From contig CAMDDZ010000006.1 of the NCBI GenBank assembly GCA_945893145.1, positions 44,785 through 108,784 on the forward strand: 64,000 nucleotides of DNA, written 5' to 3'. Each line of letters opens with the position of its first letter. The first letter of the stretch is position 1. Shown piece after piece: positions 1-8,076 of this stretch. Position numbers and translations under genes: made by a program. Origin of the DNA: Rhodoplanes serenus. Lineage in GTDB: Bacteria; Pseudomonadota; Alphaproteobacteria; Rhizobiales; Xanthobacteraceae. The notes under the pieces are model-generated. The model saw only the letters and a list, made by a program, of their open reading frames with translations, searched no databases and had not been told where the DNA came from.

Positions 1-1041
1 ATTTACGAACGACACCGCAATGCCGCGCACGCCGGCGCGGCCCAGGCTTGCGAACTCCTCCGCGATCTTGTCCGGCGTGCCGACGAACGGATAGCCGCCG
101 ATCGCGTTGCTGGCGAAATAGCGCTGCTTGGCGTCGTACTCTTCGGCGGGCGTGTTCTGCCGCGTGATGCCGCGGTTCTTCAGCATGCTGTCGATGGCGC
201 CCCAGTCGGCGCTCTCGATGATGGCATGTCGGTAGTATTCCTCCGCCTCCTTCTGGCTCGCCCGGCAGGTCACCTGGCCGATCGTATAGACCTCGATCTC
301 GCGGCCCACCTTCTCGGCATCGCTCTTGATGTCCGTGACCATCTTGGCGGTGGCATCGACCGAGAGACGCGAGGTGGAGGTCGCGGTGAAATAAGCATCG
401 CAGTTGCGTAGCGCGAAGGCCTGGCCGGTTCCCGTCGAGCCGGCGTTCATGATGAGCGGCCGCGCGCCGCCATAAGGCTTGGGCTTGGCGCGTATCTTCC
501 TGAGCTTGATGAACTGTCCGTCGAAATCGAAGTCGTCCTGCGGCCCCCAGGCTTGCTTGATGGCGTCGATCCATTCTTGCGCATAAGCGTAGCGCTGCTC
601 GTGATCGCGCTGCTGGACGCCAAACATCTCGAACTCGCCCTCATTCCAGCCGGCCACGATATTGAGTCCGAAGCGGCCTTGGCCGACGTGATCGGCGGTG
701 ACGATCTCCTTTGCGGCGATCAGCGGATGAAACAGGGGCGCGTGCACGGTGCCGAACACGGTGATGTGTTCGGTCGCCGCCAATAGTCCGGTCGCCCAGG
801 TAATGGTTTCGAGCGTCTCACCATGGAAATCGGTGTCGCCGCCGTAACCCTTCCAGCGTCCGATCGGTAGCATGAAGTCGATACCAGCTTCGTCGGCCAT
901 CTGGGCGAGAGCGAGACAATCCGGCCAGCTTGCCGACCAACGCTCGGGCACTGTGGTGGCGGAGCGGCCGGACGAGCAATTGGCGCCGAACATGCCGATC
1001 TTGAGCGCATTGGCGTTGTACATCGCCAGGCGTTCGCGCAT
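1..1041 (-). CDS. LLM-class flavin-dependent oxidoreductase (3' end outside window)
   Basis: Translation of the minus strand gives a continuous luciferase-like monooxygenase: an N-terminal stretch with GANCSSGRSATTVPERW, then FMLPIGRWKGYGGDT, the barrel motifs FGTVHAPLFHP and GRFGLNIVAGWNEGEFEMFG, and later MNAGSTGTGQAFA. These are typical of the FMN-dependent LLM family related to alkanesulfonate and pyrimidine (RutA) monooxygenases, which use reduced flavin from a partner reductase. The substrate cannot be told. About 347 residues are present and the frame is still open at base 1. The ATG at 1041 is chosen. An in-frame TTG at 1062, preceded by GGGAGA, is an alternative start, and a stop codon lies just upstream of it. 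Confidence 0.85.
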   Translation of the reverse strand, partial: MRERLAMYNANALKIGMFGANCSSGRSATTVPERWSASWPDCLALAQMADEAGIDFMLPIGRWKGYGGDTDFHGETLETITWATGLLAATEHITVFGTVHAPLFHPLIAAKEIVTADHVGQGRFGLNIVAGWNEGEFEMFGVQQRDHEQRYAYAQEWIDAIKQAWGPQDDFDFDGQFIKLRKIRAKPKPYGGARPLIMNAGSTGTGQAFALRNCDAYFTATSTSRLSVDATAKMVTDIKSDAEKVGREIEVYTIGQVTCRASQKEAEEYYRHAIIESADWGAIDSMLKNRGITRQNTPAEEYDAKQRYFASNAIGGYPFVGTPDKIAEEFASLGRAGVRGIAVSFVN

Positions 1042-1073
1042 CGATCCGGTGCGGCTCGGCAAAGCATTCTCCC

Positions 1074-1104
1074 AAGGCTCACGTCAGGAAAGGCTCACGT
1101 CAGG
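1074..1104. repeat. 16-bp tandem duplication before the LLM gene
   Basis: AAGGCTCACGTCAGG occurs at 1074-1088 and again at 1090-1104 with one base between. It covers the probable leader of the leftward oxidoreductase gene. It could be a simple duplication or paired operator half-sites. Confidence 0.7.
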
Positions 1105-1242
1105 CCTTTTTTCTTAAACGAATTCATGGCTAAGCGGCAATGCGCGCAACAGGGGGCGTGCAGCTGTTTTTCTCGGTGCTTTTCTTGGTGCTATGCTGGT
1201 CGCGGCATCGAGCTTTAGTTCTCAACATCGCTGGGGGAAACC

Positions 1243-1704
1243 ATGACAATGCAGACATCCGGATCGCCATCGATTTTCTCGCACACCGATCGCCTGGTCG
1301 CGACGTGGCAGGATTTCCTGCTGCTCGTCGGCCGCGTGCTGGTCGGTTTCATCTTCATCAACAGCGGCTGGCGCAAGCTGATGGACATGCAGGCGTTTGC
1401 CAGCACCATGCCGCGGCGCGACCTGCCGGTCTTCCTAGGGTACGTCGCCCCGCCGGTTGAATTCATCGGCGGCATCTGTCTGGTGTTGGGGCTCGCCACC
1501 CGCTACGCATCGCTGGTGACGCTGCTGTTCATCATCATCGCGACGTTCAGCTCGCACCGCTATTGGAGCGCGCCGGAAGCGCAAATGGCCAATCAGAGCA
1601 GCCATTTCTGGAAAAACGTCTCGATGATGGGCGGCACCGTGCTGCTGTTCATCACCGGCGCCGGGCGCTATTCGCTCGATTGGATGTTCCGGCGCAAGGG
1701 CTGA
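1243..1704 (+). CDS. DoxX family membrane protein
   Basis: This 153-residue protein has four hydrophobic segments and the DoxX-type pattern: a first membrane helix with GRVLVGFIFINSGWRKL, then VEFIGGICLVLGLATRYASLVTLLF and a last helix MGGTVLLFITGAGRYSLD. DoxX proteins are small inner-membrane proteins of mostly unknown role; some act with thiol or quinone redox systems. The ATG at 1243 follows a GGGGGAA ribosome-binding site. A gene for a flavin oxidoreductase runs in the opposite direction upstream, so the two may share a control region. No substrate can be inferred. Confidence 0.85.
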   Translation: MTMQTSGSPSIFSHTDRLVATWQDFLLLVGRVLVGFIFINSGWRKLMDMQAFASTMPRRDLPVFLGYVAPPVEFIGGICLVLGLATRYASLVTLLFIIIATFSSHRYWSAPEAQMANQSSHFWKNVSMMGGTVLLFITGAGRYSLDWMFRRKG

Positions 1705-1867
1705 CCAGGGCTGGACCGTAGCGGCCGTGCGACGTTAGGGCGGGAGCCATTGCCGCGGATTTGATCGCGTGCGCAAGGCTCGGTCCGCTATGATGAACGC
1801 GGTAAGGGCCGTGCGGCGGACGGCAATTGCGCTGTCGCGTCCGATTCCGGCGTATTGACCCGTCGCA

Positions 1868-3625
1868 ATGTCCGAGCAGGCAGCCACCATTGACGTCCCC
1901 ACCCCGGACGATATCCGGGCTGCGGTCGATCGTATGGTGACGAGCGACGTTTTTATCCGCTCGCCCCAACTCGGCGCGTTCGTGCGTTTCGTGGTCGAGG
2001 CGGTGCTGCACGGCAAGGCCGATCGCATCAAGGCCTACACCATCGGCGTCGAGGTGCTCCGCCGCGACATCAAATTCGACCCGCAGCTTGATCCGATCGT
2101 GCGGGTTGAGGCGACGCGGCTGCGGCGCGCCATCGAGCGCTACTACGCGGGTCCGGGTGCAACCGACCGAGTCATCATCGATTTGCCACGCGGCTCCTAC
2201 GTGCCGATCTTCCGGTACCGCGAGATCGCGGCCGCCCGTATGGCGCCGGCCGCCAGCGCGCTCGAATGGTTGAACGAATTTGCGCGCGCGCAGCCCGCGC
2301 TCTCGGTGTTGATTGCGGTCAGCCTTGTGGCCGCGGTGGTGGTGGCCGGCGTGTTGCTCCGCCGGCATGCGACCCAATCGTTCGCAGGCTCGCGCCCCGA
2401 CGTGGCGCAGTTGCCGCCGGGCAATGGCATGCCCTCGGTTTATATCGAGCCGCTCCGCATCACTGGTACGCAGGGCCCAGGCGGTATCGCTGCCGCTCGG
2501 CTGTTTGAAAAGATCAACGATGCGTTTGCCCGCTTCGACACCATCAACGTGGTCTATCGCGCTCCAGCCAGCAGTCCGGGGAATCCGGCCGGTGCGGTCA
2601 ACCCAGCGGAGCCGCATTCGGATTACCGGCTGGCGGGCGTGCTGGATTATCAAGATGTGCAAACCAACGCGCTGTTCCGTGTGATCGATGTGGCCCAGGG
2701 CAAGGTCGTGTGGTCACGGACGTTCGACCGCATTCCGCCATCCCGGGCGCAAGGCGAGGCCGAGGACTTCGTCGTTGTCGCGCTGGCAAACGCGCTGCTG
2801 CAATCCTACGGCGCGATCCGCTCCCATGATCGCGCGAAGCATCTGACGTCGAGCGCGGGCGATCCGCGCTATCGCTGCATCCTGGAGGCGGCCGATGCGA
2901 TCCGCTCCAACGACCCGGCGACTCGCGATCGCGCGCGCGTTTGTCTCGAGCGTCTCACCGCGCTCGATCCGAGCTTCGCGGTCGGCTTCGCCTTCTTGGC
3001 CATCACCTACAATCGCGAATTTGCCCAGGAGTACGGCGATCGCGTGCGCGATCCGCAGGCGCTCGACAAGGCGCTGAAAGCAGCACAACGCGCGATCGAA
3101 TTGCAGCCGGAAGACTCGCGCGCTTATCTGTCGCTGTTCGTCGTCCGCTACAATCAGCGCGAATTTGCGCTGGCCTTTGCGGCCGCGGAGAAGTCGCTGG
3201 CACTCAACAAATACGACACGCTCGCCATGGGCGAGTACGGCGGGCGCTTGATCATGTTCGGCCAGGTCGAAAAAGGCCTGCAGTTGATGCAGCGCGCCGG
3301 CGAGTACGGTTCGATCCGGCCGAACTGGCACTATTTCTATCTGTTCCTCGGCAGTCATCTCACCGGAAACGCCAAGCTCGCGGCGCAATACGCCAATCAG
3401 ATCGCGGCCGAGAATTACGTTTTGGGGCTGGTCGCCAAGGCGCTGGTGGCCGCAGCCGCCGGCAACGACATCCGCAAGCGGCAGGCGATCGATCGGTTGC
3501 TGGTGCTGGCGCCGGGCTGGCGCGATGATCCGAGGGCCGAACTCGTCCGGCACATCCCAGATTCGGGGATCGTGGACCGGTTGGCGAAGGATCTGGCCGC
3601 CGCCGGCTTGCCCCGCCGGCCCTGA
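1868..3625 (+). CDS. Membrane TPR protein with N-terminal DNA-binding-like domain
   Basis: The 585-residue product has three parts. Residues 1-125 form a compact domain with IKAYTIGVEVLRR and DPIVRVEATRLRRAIERYY, resembling the winged-helix-like N-terminus common in rhizobial adenylate-cyclase/TPR proteins. Residues about 140-165 are one transmembrane helix. The C-terminal half holds tetratricopeptide-like repeats (for example ALDPSFAVGFAFLAITYNREF and AIELQPEDSRAYLSLFVVRYN). No cyclase catalytic domain is present. A cytoplasmic nucleic-acid-binding-like head with a periplasmic TPR tail would fit a membrane-bound sensor, but this is inference. It is transcribed alone. Confidence 0.75.
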   Translation: MSEQAATIDVPTPDDIRAAVDRMVTSDVFIRSPQLGAFVRFVVEAVLHGKADRIKAYTIGVEVLRRDIKFDPQLDPIVRVEATRLRRAIERYYAGPGATDRVIIDLPRGSYVPIFRYREIAAARMAPAASALEWLNEFARAQPALSVLIAVSLVAAVVVAGVLLRRHATQSFAGSRPDVAQLPPGNGMPSVYIEPLRITGTQGPGGIAAARLFEKINDAFARFDTINVVYRAPASSPGNPAGAVNPAEPHSDYRLAGVLDYQDVQTNALFRVIDVAQGKVVWSRTFDRIPPSRAQGEAEDFVVVALANALLQSYGAIRSHDRAKHLTSSAGDPRYRCILEAADAIRSNDPATRDRARVCLERLTALDPSFAVGFAFLAITYNREFAQEYGDRVRDPQALDKALKAAQRAIELQPEDSRAYLSLFVVRYNQREFALAFAAAEKSLALNKYDTLAMGEYGGRLIMFGQVEKGLQLMQRAGEYGSIRPNWHYFYLFLGSHLTGNAKLAAQYANQIAAENYVLGLVAKALVAAAAGNDIRKRQAIDRLLVLAPGWRDDPRAELVRHIPDSGIVDRLAKDLAAAGLPRRP

Positions 3626-3676
3626 CGCAATCTTATCCTCACCACATAACACGCTGACGCTGCAGCGCTATTTCCC

Positions 3677-3695
3677 GCAAATTACCGTAATTTGC
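3677..3695. promoter_or_regulatory. Perfect inverted repeat GCAAATTA-CCG-TAATTTGC
   Basis: Two 8-bp arms separated by 3 bp lie 52 bp after the TPR gene and 185 bp before the MerR gene. The arms are AT-rich for this genome and there is no long T-run after them, so an operator is as likely as a weak terminator. Confidence 0.5.
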
Positions 3696-3833
3696 TTTCC
3701 TTTCCGGCCCGGCCGCCACACATACCGGCCCGCCTGCTCCGCGATGGGGCTCGCAGCGCTTACAGGCTGAGTGGTGTTTCGGTCAGCCCCTCCGGAAGCG
3801 CGCCCTTTTGAACCTTCAAGGCGCGCGTTCAAC

Positions 3834-3858
3834 CGCAAAACCGGTGCCCACTTTTGCG
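3834..3858. repeat. Short palindromic intergenic repeat (ACCGG core)
   Basis: CGCAAAA and TTTTGCG arms flank CCGGTGCCCAC. This resembles the core of palindromic repeats found at 4331-4465, 7951-7993 and 50953-51003 and is typical of rhizobial extragenic elements. Confidence 0.55.
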
Positions 3859-3879
3859 CAGCGTGCGAGGCAATGAGAT

Positions 3880-4323
3880 ATGGCAATGGCTGATTACAAA
3901 CACGATCCTTCTTTGACCGAAGGGGAAAAGTCCCCGGCGGATAAGATTCTCTCCATCGAAAATGTAGCTGAGATGTTCGGCGTCAGCCGGCTCGCGCTGC
4001 GCTATTACGAGCTGCGCGGGCTGATCCGGCGGCGTCACTGGATCGGCCGCACTCAGGTCTATGGCTGGGCCGACTGCGACCGGGTTGCGTTTATCCTCAA
4101 ATGCCGGCGCGCCGGGCTGCGGCTCTCCGAGATCAGGCCCATCATCGAGGCGGCCGACCAGGATACTGCGAGCCCGCTGACCGAGTGCGGTCAGGAGCGC
4201 TGCATGGAGCTGGTCGAACGGCTTGAGCAGCGCAAAAAGATCTACGACGAAGCGTTGGCCGAACTGGTCCACATGCACACACTGCTGAGCGCGAGGCTTG
4301 GCGATCCGGGCAGCCCGCGCTGA
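3880..4323 (+). CDS. MerR family transcriptional regulator
   Basis: The 147-residue protein has a MerR-type helix-turn-helix at residues about 24-60 (LSIENVAEMFGVSRLALRYYE followed by LRGLIRRRHWIGRTQVYGW) and the usual second helix pair with CRRAGLRLSEIRPIIEAA, then a coiled-coil dimerisation helix. The C-terminus is short, with cysteines in ECGQERCMELVE that might bind metal or act as a redox switch, which is inference. The ATG at 3880 has GAGG about 9 bases upstream; a second ATG lies at 3886. It converges on an ABC exporter gene. The target is unknown. Confidence 0.85.
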   Translation: MAMADYKHDPSLTEGEKSPADKILSIENVAEMFGVSRLALRYYELRGLIRRRHWIGRTQVYGWADCDRVAFILKCRRAGLRLSEIRPIIEAADQDTASPLTECGQERCMELVERLEQRKKIYDEALAELVHMHTLLSARLGDPGSPR

Positions 4324-4330
4324 CGCTAAT

Positions 4331-4465
4331 GCATGATCCTGAAAAAGCCTGCCCCGGACTTGATCCGGGGTGGGCACCGGTTTCCCGCCTGCGCGAAGCC
4401 CTGGCACTTTCTCATCTTGTGGCTGGATGCTTCGGCGGGCGAAGGCAGGTCGGAAAAGATCATGC
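4331..4465. repeat. Palindromic extragenic element, 135 bp
   Basis: It is bounded by GCATGATC (4331-4338) and GATCATGC (4458-4465). Inside lie a CCCCGGA/TCCGGGG hairpin at 4352-4370 and the core GGGCACCGGTTTCCCGC. It sits between convergent merR and the ABC exporter gene and may help terminate both. Confidence 0.65.
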
Positions 4466-4479
4466 TCAAACAAGAAGCT

Positions 4480-6309
4480 TCAGACCCGTTCGAACTGCAG
4501 CTTAGCAAGACGCGCATAGAGGCCGCCCGCGGCAGCGAGCGTCTCGTGCGTGCCTTGCTCGACGATGCGGCCGTGGTCCAGCACCAGGATGCGGTCGCAT
4601 GACAGCACCGTTGCGAGCCGGTGCGCGATCACCAGCGTGGTGCGCCCGGTCATCAGTCGCGTGAGCGCGGTTTGCACCAGGGTCTCGTTCTCGGCATCGA
4701 GCGAGGAGGTGGCCTCGTCGAGCAGCAGCAGCGGGGCTGCGCGCAGGATGGCGCGCGCGATTGCGATGCGCTGGCGTTGCCCGCCGGACAGCGTGATGCC
4801 GCGCTCGCCGACCTGCGTTTCGTAGCCTTCGGGCAGTTGCCGGATGAATAGCGCCGCAGCGGCGGCTTCCGCTGCCGCCTCGATCTCGGCGTCCGAGGCG
4901 TCCGGCCGGCCGAAGCGGATGTTATCGCGCACGCTCATGGCGAAGATCGCGGTGTCCTGCGGGACGAGCGCGATGTGGCGGCGCAACTCCGCTGGATCGG
5001 CTTCCGGCAGGCGCACGCCGTCAAACCGCACCGCTCCGCGGCTCGGATCGTAGAAGCGCAGGATCAGATGGAAGATCGTGCTCTTGCCCGCGCCGGACGG
5101 ACCGACGATCGCGACCTTCTCGCCCGGCGCCACGCGAAACGACACGCCATCGAGGACATCCACCTCGGGGCGCGTTGGGTAGGCGAAATGCACGTCTTCG
5201 AAAACAACCTCGCCGCGCGGGTGCTGCGGCAGCGCGACCGGCTGCGCAGGCGCGCGGATCGCGGGCGGAATGCCGAGCAACTCAGCCAGCCGCTCAGCCG
5301 AGCCCGCGGCTTGCGACAGCTCGCCCCACACCTCGCTCAATTGTCCGAGGCCGCTTGCGGCGAACACCGCGAACAGCACGAATTGGCTCAGCCGGCCGGG
5401 GCTGATTGAACCGGTGAGCACATCTTGTGCGCCAACCCAAAGGATCATCACGACGCTCGCCGACGCGAGGAAGATGATGATCGCGGTGAGGAAGGCGCGG
5501 GCGCGCGTCGAGTGCAGCGCCGCGTCGTAGGCGCGGTCGACCGCTGCGGAAAAGCGCGTGTTGGCGAGCCGCTCGTTGGTGAAGGCTTGCAGCGTGCGCA
5601 TCGCACCGATCAGTTCGGCGGCATAGGCCGACGCGTCGGCGAGCGTGTCCTGCGCGGCGCGCGAGCGGCGGCGCACCGCGCGGCCGAAGGCGACAAGCGG
5701 CAGCACGATCACCGGAATGGCGATCAGCACGAAACCGGACAGGCGAGGGCTCGTCACCACCATCATGGTGGCGGAGCCGGTGAAGAGCACGAGGTTGCGC
5801 AACGCGACCGACACCGATGAGCCGACCGCGGATTTGATCTGCGTGGTGTCGGCGGTCAGCCGTGAGATCAGCTCGCCGGTCTTGGCGGTGTCGAAAAACG
5901 GCGCCGATAGCGCGGTCAGGTGATCGAACACCGCTGCGCGCAGGTCGGCCACCACGCGCTCGCCCAACGTGGTGACGAGGTAGTAGCGGCTGGCGCTGGC
6001 GACTGCGAGCAACGCCACGATCATGATCATCACGCCGAAATACTGATCGATCAGCGCGACCCGCTCGGTGCTGAAGCCGAAGTCGATCATGCGCCGGACC
6101 GCGATCGGCACCACGAGGGTGACGACCGCTGCGGTCACCAGCGCGACAAGTGCTGCCGCAACGCGCAGCCGGTAGCGCGCCACGAAGGGCACCAGCAGCC
6201 GGAGCGGCTTGAGCTTGGCTTTGGGCGCTGCCGGCGCCGCAGCCGCGGGGGCCGCCACGGGCGGCTGCGGCTGCCCGCTGAGTTCCCGGCCTGCGCTGGC
6301 GTCGTTCAT
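4480..6309 (-). CDS. ABC exporter, fused permease and ATPase (MsbA-like)
   Basis: This 609-residue half-transporter has an N-terminal six-helix type-I exporter domain (residues about 45-330) and a C-terminal ATPase with Walker [10 protein letters not shown] (about 400), signature LSGGQRQRI (about 506), Walker [13 protein letters not shown] (about 530) and the switch region VIAHRLATV. It should form a homodimer in the inner membrane and export a lipid or hydrophobic compound. The N-terminus has an Ala/Pro-rich tail. The ATG at 6309 fits better than an in-frame ATG at 6342, since homologues start near the Ala/Pro segment. It is monocistronic and divergent from rpmE. Confidence 0.88.
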   Translation of the reverse strand: MNDASAGRELSGQPQPPVAAPAAAAPAAPKAKLKPLRLLVPFVARYRLRVAAALVALVTAAVVTLVVPIAVRRMIDFGFSTERVALIDQYFGVMIMIVALLAVASASRYYLVTTLGERVVADLRAAVFDHLTALSAPFFDTAKTGELISRLTADTTQIKSAVGSSVSVALRNLVLFTGSATMMVVTSPRLSGFVLIAIPVIVLPLVAFGRAVRRRSRAAQDTLADASAYAAELIGAMRTLQAFTNERLANTRFSAAVDRAYDAALHSTRARAFLTAIIIFLASASVVMILWVGAQDVLTGSISPGRLSQFVLFAVFAASGLGQLSEVWGELSQAAGSAERLAELLGIPPAIRAPAQPVALPQHPRGEVVFEDVHFAYPTRPEVDVLDGVSFRVAPGEKVAIVGPSGAGKSTIFHLILRFYDPSRGAVRFDGVRLPEADPAELRRHIALVPQDTAIFAMSVRDNIRFGRPDASDAEIEAAAEAAAAALFIRQLPEGYETQVGERGITLSGGQRQRIAIARAILRAAPLLLLDEATSSLDAENETLVQTALTRLMTGRTTLVIAHRLATVLSCDRILVLDHGRIVEQGTHETLAAAGGLYARLAKLQFERV

Positions 6310-6363
6310 CCAATGACCTGTTCGGGAGCCCGCACGGGGCACCTACCGGCCGCCCTCTTTTGC

Positions 6364-6420
6364 GGGCGGACAATGCTCCGGTCCCTGCCGTATGGCAATG
6401 CAGCGGGACCTTGTCCGCCC
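6364..6420. promoter_or_regulatory. Long imperfect palindrome upstream of rpmE
   Basis: GGGCGGACAA (6364-6373) pairs perfectly with TTGTCCGCCC (6411-6420). Inner arms GGTCCCTGC (6380-6388) and GCA-GC-GGGACC (6400-6410) extend the pairing. The right arm overlaps the predicted -35 box of rpmE, so protein binding here could block transcription. Confidence 0.55.
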
Positions 6421-6439
6421 CATCCCGGTCCTGTATAGA
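6411..6439 (+). promoter_or_regulatory. Predicted sigma-70 promoter of rpmE
   Basis: TTGTCC (6411-6416), a 17-base spacer and TATAGA (6434-6439) give a near-consensus vegetative promoter. Transcription would start near 6446, leaving a leader of about 80 bases before rpmE. Confidence 0.6.
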
Positions 6440-6528
6440 ACCGCGCAATTCCAGCGAAATTCCAATCGCACGGCTGGTGCCGCCGATTTGAAGTTCCGCG
6501 CAACACCTTTCCGATCAGGACCTTGACG

Positions 6529-6795
6529 ATGAAGCCCGATACGCACCCGAACTATCACAGCGTCACCATCAAAATGACCGATGGCAGCGAGTTCACCACC
6601 CGCACCACCTGGGGTAAGAGGGGTGACGTGCTGCATCTCGATATCGATCCGAAGTCGCACCCGGCCTGGACCGGCGGGAACCAGCAATTGCTCGACCGCG
6701 GCGGCCGCCTGTCGCGCTTCGAGAAGAAGTTTGCGGGTCTCGGCTTCGCCAAGAAGGGCGAGACGAAAGACGAGAAGAAAGTCGACACGAAATAG
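6529..6795 (+). CDS. rpmE: 50S ribosomal protein L31
   Basis: The 88-residue protein starts [20 protein letters not shown], the bL31 signature, and continues with SHPAWTGG and [12 protein letters not shown]31 binds the 50S subunit at the intersubunit bridge. There is no CxxC, so this is the zinc-independent form usual in this group. The C-terminus is a lysine-rich tail. The ATG at 6529 is preferred over an in-frame TTG at 6523, because family members start MK. It has its own promoter and a strong terminator, so it is a single-gene unit. Confidence 0.95.
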   Translation: MKPDTHPNYHSVTIKMTDGSEFTTRTTWGKRGDVLHLDIDPKSHPAWTGGNQQLLDRGGRLSRFEKKFAGLGFAKKGETKDEKKVDTK

Positions 6796-6822
6796 ACCGC
6801 CGCAGCGGTCATTGTCGAAACG

Positions 6823-6852
6823 AAAACCCCCGCGCAAGCGGGGGTTTTGCTT
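6823..6852 (+). terminator. rpmE: Rho-independent terminator of rpmE
   Basis: AAAACCCCCGC (6823-6833) pairs with GCGGGGGTTTT (6838-6848) around a GCAA tetraloop, followed by GCTTTT. The symmetric A and T flanks mean it may also serve the leftward rcdA gene, which ends at 6873. Confidence 0.9.
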
Positions 6853-6872
6853 TTCTGAAATCGTGCGGCGTC

Positions 6873-7400
6873 TCAGCGGCCGTCGGTCTCGAACGCCGCC
6901 TTCAACAGGCCGAGCTGACGTTCGATCGGGCTGCTGCCGCGCGGCTGATCCGGCGCGAGCGGCGGTGCGTAGATATTGGCGTCGAGCCGGCGCACCCGAT
7001 CGTTGAGTCGCTTAGAGCGATCGATCAGATCGCGCAGGCGCTCCGGCAAAAGCTTGATGGTCTCCGGATCGCCCGGCTCGCCGACCGCGAGCTTGACCTT
7101 GGCCTTTTCCTTGTTGGCTTGCGTGAGCGACATCTCGCCTTCGCGCACCGCGCGGTGCAGCAGCAGCCACGACGCGAGCTGCATCAGCCGCGTGGTCAGC
7201 CGCATGCTCTCGGTGGCATAGGACAACGCCGCATTGCGTTCGAGCTTTTTGGATTCCTGCCGCCCAGGGCCATCGAGATAGGCCGCGGTCTCCTCGACCA
7301 GCGACATACCGTCGCGGAACAGTGTGGCAAACGCCGCCGATCCAGCGAGCTTTTCGCCGAACGACACAGGCGCCGCTTCGTCAGCGGACTTTTCATTCAT
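6873..7400 (-). CDS. rcdA: RcdA, adaptor for CtrA degradation (DUF1465)
   Basis: The 175-residue product matches the DUF1465 family (SFGEKLAGSAAF, LVEETAAYLDGPGRQESKKL, YATESMRLTTRLMQLASWLL). In Caulobacter this family member is RcdA, an adaptor that helps deliver the cell-cycle regulator CtrA to the ClpXP protease. The helical bundle core is intact, with a disordered C-terminus ending in QLGLLKAAFETDGR. The ATG at 7400 (MNEKSADEA) is chosen over an upstream in-frame start at 7472, which would add a basic, unlike tail. An inverted repeat GTTTAC/GTAAAC at 7474-7500 lies upstream and may be regulatory. DUF1192 is the next gene upstream, a usual neighbour. Confidence 0.85.
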   Translation of the reverse strand: MNEKSADEAAPVSFGEKLAGSAAFATLFRDGMSLVEETAAYLDGPGRQESKKLERNAALSYATESMRLTTRLMQLASWLLLHRAVREGEMSLTQANKEKAKVKLAVGEPGDPETIKLLPERLRDLIDRSKRLNDRVRRLDANIYAPPLAPDQPRGSSPIERQLGLLKAAFETDGR

Positions 7401-7522
7401 ACTGATACGCCTCACCCAACCGCGGCTAACTTGCCCGGAGCGGGTGGGGGAGTAAAGGGCGCGGCCGCCCAAAGTTTACGAAACGGTAACCGTAGTAAAC
7501 GCGCGCACCGTTGAAATCGCAC

Positions 7523-7552
7523 AAAAAAAGGAGCCGCCGTTGCCGGCGGCTC
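7523..7552 (-). terminator. Rho-independent terminator (leftward)
   Basis: A perfect 9-bp GC-rich stem (7531-7539 with 7544-7552), a 4-base loop, and seven A on the plus strand at 7523-7529, which read as a T-tract leftward. It ends the small RNA and/or the DUF1192 transcript before rcdA. Confidence 0.88.
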
Positions 7553-7619
7553 GAAGGTGATAACAGGGAGGCGTCAAACAGAGTGGACAGGAGCCACTCA
7601 ATGTCCATGAAGATGGACA
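7523..7619 (-). ncRNA. Candidate small RNA, about 100 nt, three hairpins
   Basis: Read on the minus strand, the region holds three well-formed hairpins in a row: TGTCCAT-CTTC-ATGGACA (7619-7602), GAGTGG-CTCCTGT-CCACTC (7599-7581), and a terminator GAGCCGCCG-GCAA-CGGCGGCTC (7552-7531) followed by C and seven T (7529-7523). The second loop exposes CUCCU, and the linker holds CCUCCC, both able to pair with ribosome-binding sites. A perfect CtrA-type box lies 25 bases upstream of the first hairpin. It lies in the gap between DUF1192 and rcdA. It could instead be the 3' untranslated end of the DUF1192 transcript. Confidence 0.6.
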
Positions 7620-7643
7620 GCTATAAGTAATGATCGAGAAAGC

Positions 7644-7658
7644 TTAATATATAGTTAA
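7644..7658 (-). promoter_or_regulatory. Perfect CtrA-type box TTAA-N7-TTAA
   Basis: TTAA at 7644-7647 and 7655-7658 with exactly seven bases between match the CtrA consensus of alphaproteobacteria. It sits in an AT-rich patch that is otherwise rare here, at the position of a -35 element for a leftward transcript starting near 7619. Confidence 0.6.
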
Positions 7659-7715
7659 TGCCGCTCGGTTTAGCGTGCGCGGCCCAAAACATCGGCGGCG
7701 CAGCCAGTCGGGTCT

Positions 7716-7910
7716 TCACTTTTTGAAAAACAAATCGGCGGCCGATTTCGAGGCCTGCTTGCTCGCCATGTTGGCTTCGAGCCGCGCGATCTCTTCCTTC
7801 AACAAAGCGATCCGTTCGGCCAGCTCACCGGCCGACATCAGTGTGAGATCCTGCCCGATTTCGTGCGCGAGTTTTTTCTTCGGTCGGTCGTCGTCATCGA
7901 TCGCAGGCAT
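7716..7910 (-). CDS. DUF1192 family small protein
   Basis: The 64-residue protein starts MPAIDDDDRPKKKLAHEIGQ and continues with LSAxEL-like MSAGELAERIALLKEEIARLEANM, a short coiled coil. This is the DUF1192 pattern. Its function is unknown. The ATG at 7910 is preceded by GAGGAG at a good distance; an upstream in-frame ATG at 7925 lacks such a site. In related genomes the gene is commonly found beside rcdA and a quinone oxidoreductase, as here. Confidence 0.85.
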   Translation of the reverse strand: MPAIDDDDRPKKKLAHEIGQDLTLMSAGELAERIALLKEEIARLEANMASKQASKSAADLFFKK

Positions 7911-7950
7911 CGTGGATCTCCTCATCTTGCCGAAACATATCGGTGCCGGA

Positions 7951-7993
7951 GCATTTTCCGGCGAAGTGGATACCGGTTCGCCGTAGAAAATGC
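7951..7993. repeat. Palindromic extragenic repeat
   Basis: GCATTTTC (7951-7958) pairs with GAAAATGC (7986-7993), and GGCGAA (7960-7965) with TTCGCC (7977-7982), around GTGGATACCGG. It is one copy of the dispersed ACCGG-core palindromes in this window and lies between two divergent genes. Confidence 0.7.
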
Positions 7994-8076
7994 GACCACT
8001 TAAGAAAATCCAACGCAGTTGTCACATCGGCCGTGGCCGACTATTCGTTGCCACCGATACACCAAACGAGGACGAA

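Noticed and set aside
1652..2662. A 336-codon leftward open frame opposite the TPR gene
   Set aside because: His/Arg-rich shadow of the real plus-strand gene.
7426..7608. A 60-codon leftward frame starting inside the small-RNA candidate
   Set aside because: No ribosome-binding site precedes it, it begins in a hairpin loop and runs through a Rho-independent terminator.
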